DNA from: Cytobacillus solani
GTDB taxonomy: Bacteria; Bacillota; Bacilli; Bacillales; Cytobacillaceae
NCBI RefSeq assembly: GCF_001420595.1
Contig: NZ_LJIX01000006.1
Location: forward strand, 933,361 to 997,360
Direction of reading: 5' to 3'
Length of the DNA: 64,000 nt
Positions within the stretch are counted from its first letter, which is position 1. Each line of letters begins with the position of its first letter. Shown here piece by piece: positions 18,185 to 27,601 of this stretch. The notes beneath the pieces are model-generated. The model was given only the letters and a program-made list of their open reading frames with translations, did not search any database and was not told the origin of the DNA. Position numbers and translations under genes: made by a program.

Positions 18185-18866
18185 TCTGGAAACCTATTTA
18201 GGGCAATATCACATCCTGCAGGGAGTGTCGATGTCAGTTGAAGAAGGAAGCATCACTGTTCTGTTCGGCAGAAATGGAGCGGGCAAAACGACAACACTCC
18301 GCTCCATCATGGGCTTCAATCCATCCACCACTGGCTCTGTGCATTATAACAACCAGCGGATTAGCGGAATTTCTACCCATCTGATATCGAGAAAGGGAAT
18401 CGGATATGTACCTGAAAATCAGGGGATATTCAGTGCCCTGACAGTGGAGGAAACGCTAAATCTAGCTAAGGCAAAGAGCAAGGGAGAAACGGAAGAGAAA
18501 ATGGAATGGATGCTGGAGCTATTCCCGGATCTAAAGAAATTCTGGCGCAAAAAAAGCGGATTGCTTTCTGGCGGACAAAAGCAGATGCTTGCGATTGCCA
18601 GGGCGTATATCAATGGGGATGGATTGCTGCTGATTGATGAGCCAAGTAAAGGTCTGTCCCCGATAATGGTTGAAAAGCTGATGGAATCGATTCTAAAAAT
18701 GAAGGAAAAAACGACGATTCTGCTTGTTGAACAAAACTTTCTGATGGCAAGCGAAATAGGTGATTATTTTTACATTATGGATGACGGAAAAATTGTCCAT
18801 AAAGGCTTGATGCAGGACTTAAAAGAAGACAAGGCAACCTGCCAGAAATACTTGGGCATAGCGTAA
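18162..18866 (+). CDS. ABC transporter ATP-binding protein, LivF type
   Basis: A 234-residue ATPase with Walker A GRNGAGKTT (36-44), signature LLSGGQKQMLAIARA and Walker B LLLIDEPSKGLSP. The SKGLSPIMVEKL stretch after Walker B is characteristic of LivF. GTG start inside the end of the LivG-type gene. Second nucleotide-binding subunit of the importer. Confidence 0.92.
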   Translation: MSLLKLDNLETYLGQYHILQGVSMSVEEGSITVLFGRNGAGKTTTLRSIMGFNPSTTGSVHYNNQRISGISTHLISRKGIGYVPENQGIFSALTVEETLNLAKAKSKGETEEKMEWMLELFPDLKKFWRKKSGLLSGGQKQMLAIARAYINGDGLLLIDEPSKGLSPIMVEKLMESILKMKEKTTILLVEQNFLMASEIGDYFYIMDDGKIVHKGLMQDLKEDKATCQKYLGIA

Positions 18867-18887
18867 GCAACGAAGGGGGGGCTGGAA

Positions 18888-19757
18888 ATGGAAGTATTTA
18901 TTAATTTATTGGTCAACGGGGTCTCAACAGGGCTGCTTATTTTCCTTCTGGCTGCTGGACTTACTTTAATCTTCGGACTGATGAGTGTATTGAATTTTGC
19001 CCATGGCGGACTATTCGTCTGGGGTGCTTTTTCAGGAGCATGGATTTATAAAGAGACAAACAGCTTCCTATTGGCGATTGTTGGTGCCATTGTAATCGGA
19101 ATGGCATTAGGCTGGGTATTAGAGAGATTCCTTATCCGCCCTGTTTACGGAAATCATGTCAGGCAGCTGCTGATTACTTTAGGAGGAATGCTAGTATTAT
19201 CAGAAAGCATCAAAATCTTCTGGGGACCGAATCCGATACGGGTAAACCTGCCTGGGTGGCTGGAGGGTAGTTATCAGTTTGATGGAATCATCATCATTAA
19301 ATACCGCGTATTTGTAATCGTGGTTGGACTGCTTTTGTATCTGGCATTATGGCTGCTGCTCAGCAGGACCCAGATCGGACTTATGATCAGGGCTGGAGTT
19401 ATGGATAAGGAAATGGTTCAGGCGCTTGGAATCAATGTAAAGGGACTTTTTACCTTCGTATTCCTGCTAGGCGCAGCACTGGCTGCTTTAGGAGGAGCCC
19501 TTTTGGCGCCGTATTCGGGAGTGGTCTTTGCGGAAATGGGCATGCAGTACGCTATATTGGCTTTTATTGTGGTGATCATAGGAGGAATGGGCAGCCTGCA
19601 GGGATCGGCACTCGCTTCTCTGATTGTAGGAGTTGCTGGAGCATTTATGGCATACTATATCCCTGATTTGTCACTCGCATTGAATATGCTTCTATTGGCC
19701 ATCGTCTTACTTGTAAAACCAACAGGCCTGATGGGAGAAAAGGGGAGTGCCGTATGA
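18888..19757 (+). CDS. Branched-chain amino acid-type ABC transporter permease, LivH type
   Basis: A 289-residue membrane protein with about eight hydrophobic segments and the LivH hallmarks NGVSTGLLIFLLAAGLTLIFG, LNFAHGGLFVWGAF and FIVVIIGGMGSLQGS (the cytoplasmic coupling loop). The start is preceded by GAAGGGGGGGCTGG. It ends with a four-base overlap with the LivM-type permease, with which it should form the channel. Confidence 0.92.
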   Translation: MEVFINLLVNGVSTGLLIFLLAAGLTLIFGLMSVLNFAHGGLFVWGAFSGAWIYKETNSFLLAIVGAIVIGMALGWVLERFLIRPVYGNHVRQLLITLGGMLVLSESIKIFWGPNPIRVNLPGWLEGSYQFDGIIIIKYRVFVIVVGLLLYLALWLLLSRTQIGLMIRAGVMDKEMVQALGINVKGLFTFVFLLGAALAALGGALLAPYSGVVFAEMGMQYAILAFIVVIIGGMGSLQGSALASLIVGVAGAFMAYYIPDLSLALNMLLLAIVLLVKPTGLMGEKGSAV

Positions 19758-20752
19758 GAGGTCTTTTTCATAAAGTCCCGCTATATTGGGGACTTGCGAT
19801 TATGCTGTTTATGCTGCTGTTCCCGTTTGTTAACGACTCCCGTAGCATGCTGATTTTGTTAACGCAAATCTTCATCTTTGCTATCTTTGCGATGAGCTTT
19901 GATATCCTTTTAGGATATACAGGCATTGTGTCCTTTGGGCATTGTATGTTCTTTGGAATCGGTGCTTATAGTACAGCTATCATTTTTAATCATTTAGAAG
20001 CAACTCTGCTTAATTTTATGATCGGCTTGGCTATCGGGATCATCCTGTCTGCCTTGGTGAGCTATATCATTGGCTCATTATCCTTACGGCTCAAAAGCCA
20101 TTTTTATGCGATGCTGACACTGGCCGTTTCACAACTGTTCCTAGTCCTGGCAGAGAAGTGGCGCGGTCTGACACACGGAGGAGACGGATTTACATTCAGT
20201 GTGCCTGATGTGTTCAAAGACCGTACTTCCTTCTATTATATAACGCTCATAAGTGTTGCAGTTGTATTCATCCTGCTGAAGCTATTCACGGAGTCATCTA
20301 CTGGCAAGGTGTTAAAAGCCATCTCTCAAAATGAGTATCGTGCAGAGGCATTAGGGTATAAATCGCTTCATTATAAACTGATTGCGAGCGTAACGGCTGG
20401 AGTAGCAGCTTCCTTTAGCGGAGCGCTATATGCTGTGTCCCTAAGGTTCATCAATACAAATGTTTTTTCCATCGAAGTCACGCTGGATGCGCTCTTAATG
20501 ACGATGATCGGAGGGCTAGGAACCCTGGCAGGTGCTATTGCAGGTGCGGGAATTATCGAGTTCCTCAGACATTATCTATCAGAGCTCGCGATGACTTACC
20601 CTATTTTTGAAAGATGGACGATTATTCTTGGGTTCTTGTATATTGTGGTTCTGCTTGTGTTTCCTTCTGGGCTGGCAGGATTTATAAAGAGAATCAATTT
20701 GAAAAATAAGAGGAAGATGAAGAAGAAAGGGGAATTGCAGAGAGTAGCTTAG
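19754..20752 (+). CDS. Branched-chain amino acid-type ABC transporter permease, LivM type
   Basis: A 332-residue polytopic permease with LGYTGIVSFGHCMFFGIGAY (LivM signature region), LRLKSHFYAMLTLAVSQLF and the coupling loop MTMIGGLGTLAGAIAGAG. The tail is strongly basic (KNKRKMKKKGE). Last gene of the TetR operon, with the order binding protein, LivG, LivF, LivH, LivM. A terminator follows. Confidence 0.92.
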   Translation: MRGLFHKVPLYWGLAIMLFMLLFPFVNDSRSMLILLTQIFIFAIFAMSFDILLGYTGIVSFGHCMFFGIGAYSTAIIFNHLEATLLNFMIGLAIGIILSALVSYIIGSLSLRLKSHFYAMLTLAVSQLFLVLAEKWRGLTHGGDGFTFSVPDVFKDRTSFYYITLISVAVVFILLKLFTESSTGKVLKAISQNEYRAEALGYKSLHYKLIASVTAGVAASFSGALYAVSLRFINTNVFSIEVTLDALLMTMIGGLGTLAGAIAGAGIIEFLRHYLSELAMTYPIFERWTIILGFLYIVVLLVFPSGLAGFIKRINLKNKRKMKKKGELQRVA

Positions 20753-20787
20753 TAAGCTCTATGTTGACTTTAAACAAAGGACCAAAT

Positions 20788-20815
20788 GAGGGGGCGTTCT
20801 AGCTCCCCCTTTATT
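20788..20815 (+). terminator. Rho-independent terminator after the ABC operon
   Basis: AGGGGG at 20789-20794 pairs with CCCCCT at 20805-20810 and is followed by TTATT. It closes the ten-gene operon. Confidence 0.75.
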
Positions 20816-20910
20816 CATTTAGAAGTTTATTGCTGATTCATTTTACCTTCTAATTTTTTTGAAGCTTACTAATCTGCTCAGCGGTATCATTAGATTCTCT
20901 CCCTGCCTTA

Positions 20911-21975
20911 TTAAATGGAAGAAAGCACCGGCGGGATTTTATCCAGAATGCGATCGACTTTCTTCATGATTGCTTCAAACGGCTGCTTATGGAAATCGAA
21001 TTTCCATTTATAGATGGAATTAAACTTGCCGTATGTTTTCTTCGTGCGTTTCCCGCTTTGAACTTCCTCGAAGCAAATTTTTGCGATTTCCTCCCGAAGC
21101 CAGTTCAATTGATCCTGCGGAAGCTTATTATCCTCATTTAATCGTACTTTAAGTACGAACTCATCATAGTTGAATTCCCAATAAAATTTTACAGGATGTC
21201 CTAAAATATCTTTGTGCAGCGCACCATTGGTCCAGTTCATAACAGGATTATTCTGTCCGCTATAAATCTCCCATTCTTTTGATCTCTTTGATTTCATTTT
21301 TAAATGGTCATATAGATAATAGAAAAGCGGAAAGGGGGTTCTATAGCCTTTGTCTTTCCAGTATTCCATATTCCAAATATCTGGGGCAACGTCTAAATCA
21401 GCTAGAATGTCGATGCGTCTATTCTCCTCTTCAAATAGAGAATCGATCCACTGTTTATAGATGACATCTTCTATAGGAAGACCGTTAAATACTTCAATGA
21501 TTTCAAACAGACGGAACAAATGGAATTGGTGAAGTTCAGGCACCTCGCAAACTTGAGAAGAACCAAATAACATGAGAATAAAGGTTGCATCCTCAGGCTG
21601 ACAGTGGGTTGACTCAAAGAAATCATTCTTTGTTCCTTCCAATTGTGCACTATATGGCAGCGAGTCTACTTTCATTTCGATAACAATATATTTTGCTGGT
21701 TTTTGAAAAAGGTCAATTTTCACTACGAGATCAATCTTTCTTTTTCGCCCAAAAGAATACTCAGGGAAACACGAAATGGCTGAGATCTCATGGATTTGAA
21801 AGTTGATAGGGTTCTTCGTCATATTAAACATTCTTCTAAGAATTTTGTACTTTGTTTCTACTGATACATTCGTATTCTTGGAATCAAGCATCCATCTGAT
21901 GACTCCTGTATGGATTTTTTCTAGCTGGTAGCCTATAAGACTAACAAAATTGTTATTCACTTTATGTACCTCCAC
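20911..21975 (-). CDS. PD-(D/E)XK nuclease superfamily protein
   Basis: A 354-residue protein with a PD-(D/E)XK core: D82 in RKRKIDLVV and E100-x-K102 in YIVIEMKVDS, with a glutamate-containing helix upstream (residues 15-30). This resembles the restriction-like nuclease families often listed as PDDEXK_4, found as stand-alone genes near defence or mobile loci. It stands alone on the minus strand between two plus-strand units. The start ATG at 21975 follows GGAGG. A 35-base relic of the same gene lies at 10497-10534. The target is unknown. Confidence 0.7.
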   Translation of the reverse strand: MEVHKVNNNFVSLIGYQLEKIHTGVIRWMLDSKNTNVSVETKYKILRRMFNMTKNPINFQIHEISAISCFPEYSFGRKRKIDLVVKIDLFQKPAKYIVIEMKVDSLPYSAQLEGTKNDFFESTHCQPEDATFILMLFGSSQVCEVPELHQFHLFRLFEIIEVFNGLPIEDVIYKQWIDSLFEEENRRIDILADLDVAPDIWNMEYWKDKGYRTPFPLFYYLYDHLKMKSKRSKEWEIYSGQNNPVMNWTNGALHKDILGHPVKFYWEFNYDEFVLKVRLNEDNKLPQDQLNWLREEIAKICFEEVQSGKRTKKTYGKFNSIYKWKFDFHKQPFEAIMKKVDRILDKIPPVLSSI

Positions 21976-22259
21976 TGAACGAATTCTTTCTTAATTAGTA
22001 TAGTGCAATAGAACTATTCGCACAATTTGACAATCTGTTTATTTGATAGATTTTCCTTACTAAGTTATTAAGCATCCATAATAAAAATAAATGAAGCAAT
22101 ATATAATCACCTTGGATGAATTGCTAACTACAGGCTGTGCACCCATATGATATGATGAATAAAATAGGGTGGAACTGGAAAGGACGATAGCTGAAAAGCA
22201 CATGATTGGAAAAAGGCCAGCATGAAGTTTTAAATCAATATAAAAGGGGGGACATCAAG

Positions 22260-24323
22260 ATGATCCCAATAAAAATAGATTCCAATCGAATCAATGCTGA
22301 ATTCCAAATGAGCCTGGAATCCACCGTTGATTGGTTTGATGATCATAAGGAATCGTTCTATACACTTGGCTGGTCCTATCTTAGGAATCAGGGGCAAATG
22401 GAAGAGCTTTTTTATCGTGTGATTTTAAAAATACATAAGGAACTGCCTCGATTTAAAAGAGAAACTTCATTAGATCGTTGGATAACTACTATTTTCATAC
22501 ATATGTGCAGAGAGCTTTCAGCCGAGAGTAGTTTACAAGCTTCAGAGGAAAGTGAGCAGCGGAAGGATGTTTTTCAAGCACTTGATCAATTAAAAGTGTC
22601 CGAAAAAGAAGCGATGGTTCTTACATATGTAATAGGAATCTCTTTGGAGGAATCCGCACATATTCTTGAAGTTTCAGTTGAAGAGATGAAAGCACGTTTG
22701 TTTTCTGGCATCCAGTCACTTCGTGAAAAGTCGGGATATGGATCACACTTTGATGGCTGCAAGGAATATCATCAGCTTTACATTGGTTATTTAGAAAGAA
22801 CGCTCGATCGGCCGGAAAAGGTAGATTTCGAGATGCATGTTCATCATTGTCAAAACTGTCAGGAGGATTTGGCTACTTTTCAAGAGGTCATGTTAAACAT
22901 GTTAGAGCTTACGGAAATGGTTGGAGATTTCCATATGCCATCAGGTTTCATGAAGAAGATTAAAGCTAAGCTGGCAGAAAAGGAAAAGCATAGACAACTG
23001 AGGGCAAGGAAACTTAAAAAAATTGGACTCGTATCTGCAAGTGTCATTGTCATGTTAATTTGTACTGGCTTTCTTACTGGATGGTTCTTCGATCTTTACT
23101 ATTTATGGACGGAAGAAGATCAAGAGCTGCGCCAATACCTTCAGCATAATCTAGGTGAGAGGCTGAATCTGGAAGCGGAAAGTAATGGCGTGAAAATTAC
23201 AATTAAAAGTGTGATTGCCGATGATATTCAGACGCTGCTTTTTTATGAAATTGAAGATACGAATGAAGACAATCAATATACGATGACATATCAAAATGGG
23301 GTTTGGATAGAGAACGAAAATGAGATCATGAACATTAACGCACATCCAAAATACTATCCCCCTGCTCAAAATAATAAAGAAAAGAACGTATATCAGGGTA
23401 AGATCAGTCTTCTGCCGCTCACAGCGGAAAATGGGACGATCAAACTGAAGGTTACAAGACTGCAGAAATTGATCCATGATCCCTCTAATCTTGTTAGTTA
23501 TAGGGGGTACGTGGGAAGTGAATATGAAACAGGCGAGTGGAACTTTGAGATTCCTGTAACAAAACGTCCTTCCATCGAATATTCGCTGGATAAAGAAATA
23601 GAAATCGAGGGGATTCCGGTTCAATTTAATAAACTAACGATTGCTCCAACTACGACAATTTTGCACTATGATATTCATAATGTACAGCTAGAGAAGCGGT
23701 TAGAATCTGTTAACTTTGAGAGCCTTGAAGTGAACAAGAAGAAAGTAAAGACTGATCCATTTGGCAGCTCTTATGTAGATCCACAGCAAGGCATGAATGA
23801 GGATGGTCTTCAAGCACATTTCGACTCGCTATTTAAAGAAAAGGCAAAAGAAGTGAAGGTTCAATTTGGATCCATTTATTTAAGGATTGAAGACCATAAG
23901 ACGATTGAAATTGATGCTTCAAAGGAAGAACCTCAATTGTTTGAATATGCAGGGAGTACAATCTCTATCGACAAGGTGGAGGTGGGAACCCCGAGCAAAG
24001 TGGTACTAAGTGATCATCAAATTAAGAATCGACAATATGATTCCTTTCATTTCCGTATTATAGCAGAGGATGAAATGGAAGTGAGTTCAATGGGAAATAG
24101 AACAGAAGCAGTGATCGTTGATAAAAGCGGGAAGGAATACGATATGAATCAACCACCTGTCCCATTTGTGGAACTGGAGTGGCCGCGCTTTTTCATTACA
24201 GTACAAAATATCGAGCTGTACGATAATAACTCTGGAGAAAAAGTAGTTCCTAAAAGGCTGGAGATTTATGGATATAATACAACGAAGTATGTGGATGATG
24301 TGGTGGAGATTTTGGTGGATTAA
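22260..24323 (+). CDS. Membrane-bound sigma-70-like/anti-sigma fusion protein (DUF4179/DUF5643 sensor)
   Basis: A 687-residue single polypeptide. Residues about 20-90 resemble sigma region 2 and about 105-155 sigma region 4 (LKVSEKEAMVLTYVIGISLE then a helix-turn-helix). Next is an anti-sigma zinc-finger motif, C167 and H193-x3-C197-x2-C200. One membrane segment follows (about 254-277) and then a 400-residue extracellular part like DUF4179/DUF5643 proteins. I choose ATG 22260 because AGGGGGG lies before it; TTG 22206 has no site. Sigma and anti-sigma are normally separate genes, as at 56411-58289 here. Either the sigma part is released by proteolysis or it has become a tether without sigma activity. 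Confidence 0.75.
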   Translation: MIPIKIDSNRINAEFQMSLESTVDWFDDHKESFYTLGWSYLRNQGQMEELFYRVILKIHKELPRFKRETSLDRWITTIFIHMCRELSAESSLQASEESEQRKDVFQALDQLKVSEKEAMVLTYVIGISLEESAHILEVSVEEMKARLFSGIQSLREKSGYGSHFDGCKEYHQLYIGYLERTLDRPEKVDFEMHVHHCQNCQEDLATFQEVMLNMLELTEMVGDFHMPSGFMKKIKAKLAEKEKHRQLRARKLKKIGLVSASVIVMLICTGFLTGWFFDLYYLWTEEDQELRQYLQHNLGERLNLEAESNGVKITIKSVIADDIQTLLFYEIEDTNEDNQYTMTYQNGVWIENENEIMNINAHPKYYPPAQNNKEKNVYQGKISLLPLTAENGTIKLKVTRLQKLIHDPSNLVSYRGYVGSEYETGEWNFEIPVTKRPSIEYSLDKEIEIEGIPVQFNKLTIAPTTTILHYDIHNVQLEKRLESVNFESLEVNKKKVKTDPFGSSYVDPQQGMNEDGLQAHFDSLFKEKAKEVKVQFGSIYLRIEDHKTIEIDASKEEPQLFEYAGSTISIDKVEVGTPSKVVLSDHQIKNRQYDSFHFRIIAEDEMEVSSMGNRTEAVIVDKSGKEYDMNQPPVPFVELEWPRFFITVQNIELYDNNSGEKVVPKRLEIYGYNTTKYVDDVVEILVD

Positions 24324-24448
24324 TCTGTGTATGTTTTTCAATTATTTACAGGGAAATCGCCCCAATATTTTCTTTTAGGTTAGGGCAATGTCTCATAAGA
24401 AATGACTAATGGGGAACAAGACTTAAATTAAATAAAGATAAATAAATT

Positions 24449-24492
24449 AAGGACATTACATATTTTATATACTAATCTGTAATGTCCTTTCT
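24449..24492 (+). terminator. Rho-independent terminator after the fusion gene
   Basis: Perfect arms AAGGACATTACA (24449-24460) and TGTAATGTCCTT (24478-24489) around a 17-base loop, then TCTTTTTC. It could also serve the minus-strand oxidoreductase gene. Confidence 0.75.
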
Positions 24493-24555
24493 TTTTCAAC
24501 AATCGTGCCAGAATGATAAATAGTCCATATGAATGTTTTTTGCTTCGTATAATAA

Positions 24556-25554
24556 TTATCTGATTTTCAAAATTATTTTCCCTTTCGCCCTTCCCTCCTC
24601 CGCATATTCCATCGCTTTTTGTGCATCTTCAAAAGGAAAAACTCTATCAATTACAGGCTTGATTTTACCAGCCTCAATAAGGTTTGCGATCATACGTAAT
24701 TGATCTCCACTTGGCTTCATAAACAAAAACGTATATTGAACATTATGCTTTTTTTCAAGTGCAGTAAGTTTACTGCTTGCTGCTGAAAACAACAACGTTT
24801 TAAAAAATCCGGAACCATATTCTTTGCCGAAACGAGCATTCGGTAATCCCGAAACGGAAACAATTTTTCCTCCGCTTTTTATCACTTCGAATGATTTTTC
24901 GAGTGTCTCGCCCCCAAGTGTATCAAATACAGCATCATAGTTTTTCAGTATCTTATCAAATTTTTCTGTCTTGTAATTAATAATTTCATCAGCACCTAGG
25001 GATTTTACTAAATTCGTACCAGCAACACTTGCAGTCGTTGCAACAGTGGCACCCATTACTTTAGCCAGTTGTATAGCAAATGTACCGACACCACCAGCCC
25101 CAGCTTGAATTAAAATCTTTTGTCCCTTTTGTAATTGCATAATGTCTATTAAGGCTTGATAGGAGGTTAACCCAACCAGCGGGATCGATGCTGCTTCTTC
25201 AAAGCTCAAATTTTTCGGTTTTAAGGCGATGTCATCTTCATGAATAGCGATATATTCAGCAAAAGTCCCGATTTTACTTTTACGTGGACGTGCATATATT
25301 TCGTCGCCAACTTTAAAACGAGTCACTTTTGCGCCAACCTTTGTAACGACACCAGAAAAGTCATTCCCTAAGATAAGAGGCATTTTATATTTAACTAACA
25401 ATTTCACTTTCCCATCGCGTATCTTAAAATCAATAGGATTCATACTAGCTGCATGAATTTCTGCTAGAACCTCATATTCACCAATTTCAGGTGTGGGCAT
25501 TTCTGCCAAACGCAATGGAACTTTCCCATATTTATCAATAACCATTGCTTTCAT
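24556..25554 (-). CDS. NADP-dependent oxidoreductase, zinc-independent quinone reductase type (MDR)
   Basis: A 332-residue medium-chain dehydrogenase/reductase. N-terminal GroES-like domain (MNPIDFKIRDG, LGNDFSGVVTKVG) and Rossmann motif AGAGGVGTFAIQLAK (about 150-165); the C-terminus is KAMEYAEEGRAKGKIILKI. No zinc-binding cysteine cluster is seen, so it is of the quinone oxidoreductase kind. ATG is preceded by GGAGGGATAAG. It lies three bases after an ArsR regulator stop, so the two form an operon and the regulator probably controls it. Confidence 0.87.
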   Translation of the reverse strand: MKAMVIDKYGKVPLRLAEMPTPEIGEYEVLAEIHAASMNPIDFKIRDGKVKLLVKYKMPLILGNDFSGVVTKVGAKVTRFKVGDEIYARPRKSKIGTFAEYIAIHEDDIALKPKNLSFEEAASIPLVGLTSYQALIDIMQLQKGQKILIQAGAGGVGTFAIQLAKVMGATVATTASVAGTNLVKSLGADEIINYKTEKFDKILKNYDAVFDTLGGETLEKSFEVIKSGGKIVSVSGLPNARFGKEYGSGFFKTLLFSAASSKLTALEKKHNVQYTFLFMKPSGDQLRMIANLIEAGKIKPVIDRVFPFEDAQKAMEYAEEGRAKGKIILKIR

Positions 25555-25557
25555 TGC

Positions 25558-25917
25558 TTATCCCTCCAAAATTCCATCATTTGAATAAAAGTTCTGCAAG
25601 AAGTTATCAATATCCAACACAAGCGTTCTTAATAAACCTAATTCTGTACGTACATTAATATAGTAAAAGTTTTTTGTCCCTTCTTTACGCATTAAAATAA
25701 TCCCGGCATCTCGCAAAATTTTAAGATGATGTGACACGGCAGGTCGAGAAAGATGTGTTTGCTCTGTGATTTCACCTACACGCAATCCTGTTTGACAATC
25801 CGTTCCCATTAAAACTAACAAGATCGCTTGACGTGTTTCATCACCAATCGCCAATAGTACTTTTTGACAATTAATAAAATCTTCTTTGATCATATTTAGT
25901 TGGTCCTGTTTATTCAT
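25558..25917 (-). CDS. ArsR family transcriptional regulator
   Basis: A 119-residue winged-helix repressor: AIGDETRQAILLVLM, then the recognition helix region LSRPAVSHHLKILRDAGII and the wing RKEGTKNFYYIN. Two cysteines (17 and 41) are present, but no CxC metal motif next to the recognition helix, so an organic or redox signal is as likely as metal. Start ATG follows GGAGGG. First gene of the operon with the oxidoreductase. Confidence 0.87.
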   Translation of the reverse strand: MNKQDQLNMIKEDFINCQKVLLAIGDETRQAILLVLMGTDCQTGLRVGEITEQTHLSRPAVSHHLKILRDAGIILMRKEGTKNFYYINVRTELGLLRTLVLDIDNFLQNFYSNDGILEG

Positions 25918-25945
25918 TTAATGAATCCCTCCAATAATCAGTTGA

Positions 25946-25967
25946 ATGGTTTAATTTAACGAACCAT
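25946..25967. promoter_or_regulatory. Possible ArsR operator (inverted repeat)
   Basis: ATGGTT and AACCAT face each other ten bases apart just upstream of the ArsR start. ArsR proteins commonly bind such dyads in their own leader. Only the symmetry and position support this. Confidence 0.3.
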
Positions 25968-26237
25968 ATCTTCGAATACTACAAAATACTATGGGGGTAT
26001 TGGGTGCAATATTGAGAAAGCAAATCGAGACGAATCACTTCTTAGAAGTGGGATACTTGGAAGAAAGGAAGGACAGATTAAAGAAGGATAGCTAGCAAAT
26101 TTTATTAATATGCTGACGAATTTGAAGAATTTAAAGGGGATCGAGATAGTATCTGTGGGAGGGGGATTTGTGAAAGGATGATCGCTTCGTTTAATAGGTA
26201 TTGTTGTTGCAATCTATAATATAAAGGTAACATAAAA

Positions 26238-26281
26238 AGAAGTAACCGCTCTCTTTGCTCTCGGTTAGAGTGGTTGCTTAG
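26238..26281 (+). repeat. Hairpin element, first of two related copies
   Basis: AGTAACCGCTCT pairs with AGAGTGGTTGCT. A related hairpin with the same GGTTAGAGTGGTT core lies at 27503-27546. The rest of 25968-26320 shows no gene I can support. At 26324-26340 is GAGGCTGTCCCAAAAGG, an insertion-sequence-end-like motif whose core recurs inverted at 62535-62559. Confidence 0.5.
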
Positions 26282-26457
26282 TAGCCGTTTTAATACCTAA
26301 ATGGATGGGAATTCTATGATAAAGAGGCTGTCCCAAAAGGGAGGATTCTTGAACAATTTAGTTTCTTCTATTAATCTCACTCCTGATAGGCTTTTTGTTC
26401 GATCATGAGCATGATTACACTCTATTCGTTGCCGCTGAACAAAAATTGCTTATTTGG

Positions 26458-27060
26458 AGGAATCAATAGACCTGATTGAGTTCAGTTTATTCAAAAATTA
26501 CTCGTTTACGGGAACCAATGAGCTCGATTGAGTTCAATTTATCCAAAAATTACTCGTTTACGGGAACCAATGAGCTCGATTGAGTTCAGTTTATTCAAAA
26601 ATAACCCGCTAACGGGAACCAATCAGCTCGATTGAGTTCAGTTTATCCAAAAATAACCCGCTAACGGGAATCAATAGACCCGATTGAGTTCAGTTTATCC
26701 AAAAATTACCCGCTAACGGGAATCAACAGACCCGATTGAGTTCAGTTTCTTCTAAAGTTACCCGCTAACGGGAATCAATAGACCCGATTGAGTTCAGTTT
26801 ATCCAAAAATTACCCGCTAACGGGAACCAATGAGCTCGATTGAGTTCAATTTATCCAAAAATTACTCGTTAACGGGAACCAATGAGCTCGATTGAGTTCA
26901 GTTTATCCAAAAATTACTCGTTAACGGGAACCAATGAGCTCGATTGAGTTCAGTTTATTCAAAAATAACCCGCTAACGGGAACCAATGAGCTCGATTGAG
27001 TTAGGTTTATCCAAAAATTACTCGTTAACGGGAACCGATGAGCTCGATTGAGTTCAGTTT
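26458..27060. repeat. Tandem array of twelve 52-bp repeats
   Basis: The GGGAA(C/T)C motif recurs exactly every 52 bases at 26510, 26562, 26614, 26666, 26718, 26770, 26822, 26874, 26926, 26978 and 27030, with a diverged first unit at 26458 and a truncated last one. Each unit contains two small dyads: CCCG or CTCG facing CGGG, and GAGCTC facing GAGTTC. Units fall into two sequence types (AATGAGCTCGATT and AATAGACCCGATT) that alternate in blocks. There are no unique spacers, so it is not CRISPR, and 52 is not a multiple of three, so it is not coding. Confidence 0.92.
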
Positions 27061-27434
27061 GAACTAAACTGGCCTTTTAATTGATTATTTCGTTCCGTAT
27101 AACCATTATCAATATTGCTTTTTTATATGGTTTGGAACGAATTTCGCATTATAAAGTAAAGAAAATGGCAACCCCGCTGCACCAGCTGAAAAGCTTCTTT
27201 CACTCTTCTTTTTTGAAGAAATACTCATCCTCTTATAGTGGAAGACAAGTTCGAAGATATATTTCTCATGTCAAAGGAAAAGAAAGATGAGAAACAAAGG
27301 AAAAACTACTCAATCTCGAAATAATACAAATGAACTTCTTTCGGAAATCGGAATAATAGATTTATGCAATTTGAAGCGGATTTACTTTTTTCATAAATAT
27401 CAATAAAACATGCCATTTAAAAAAAGGGGAGTCT

Positions 27435-27569
27435 GATGATTACTGTGAAGGCTTTTGCAAAGGAACTTGCAAAGGAAAATATCAAACTTAAAGTTAGCAT
27501 AAAAAGTAGGAACTGCTTTCCTTGCCCTAGGTTAGAGTGGTTCCTTCATTTTTTAATAATCATTACATA
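27435..27569 (+). pseudogene. Possible short-chain dehydrogenase fragment
   Basis: An open stretch of about 44 codons starting ATG 27435 after AAGGGGAG reads MITVKAFAKELAKENIKLKV, resembling the helix after the catalytic Tyr/Lys of short-chain dehydrogenases. The frame then runs into the hairpin repeat at 27503 and loses similarity. Probably a relic. Confidence 0.25.
27503..27546 (+). repeat. Hairpin element, second copy
   Basis: Matches the element at 26238-26281: AAAAAGTA, then AACTGCT, then GGTTAGAGTGGTT. Arms AGGAAC and GTTCCT pair. The two copies flank the 52-bp array. Confidence 0.5.
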
Positions 27570-27601
27570 GGAGCCACTCACTTTCCGACTTGCAGTTGCG
27601 C

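Noticed and set aside
21279-21464. Small plus-strand frame in the PD-(D/E)XK gene
   Set aside because: Shadow without start signals.
26458-27060. CRISPR array
   Set aside because: Units follow each other head to tail with no unique spacers, and no cas genes are in the window.
27081-27290. 69-codon open frame next to the repeat array
   Set aside because: No ribosome binding site, odd composition and no recognisable motif; starts in the array flank.
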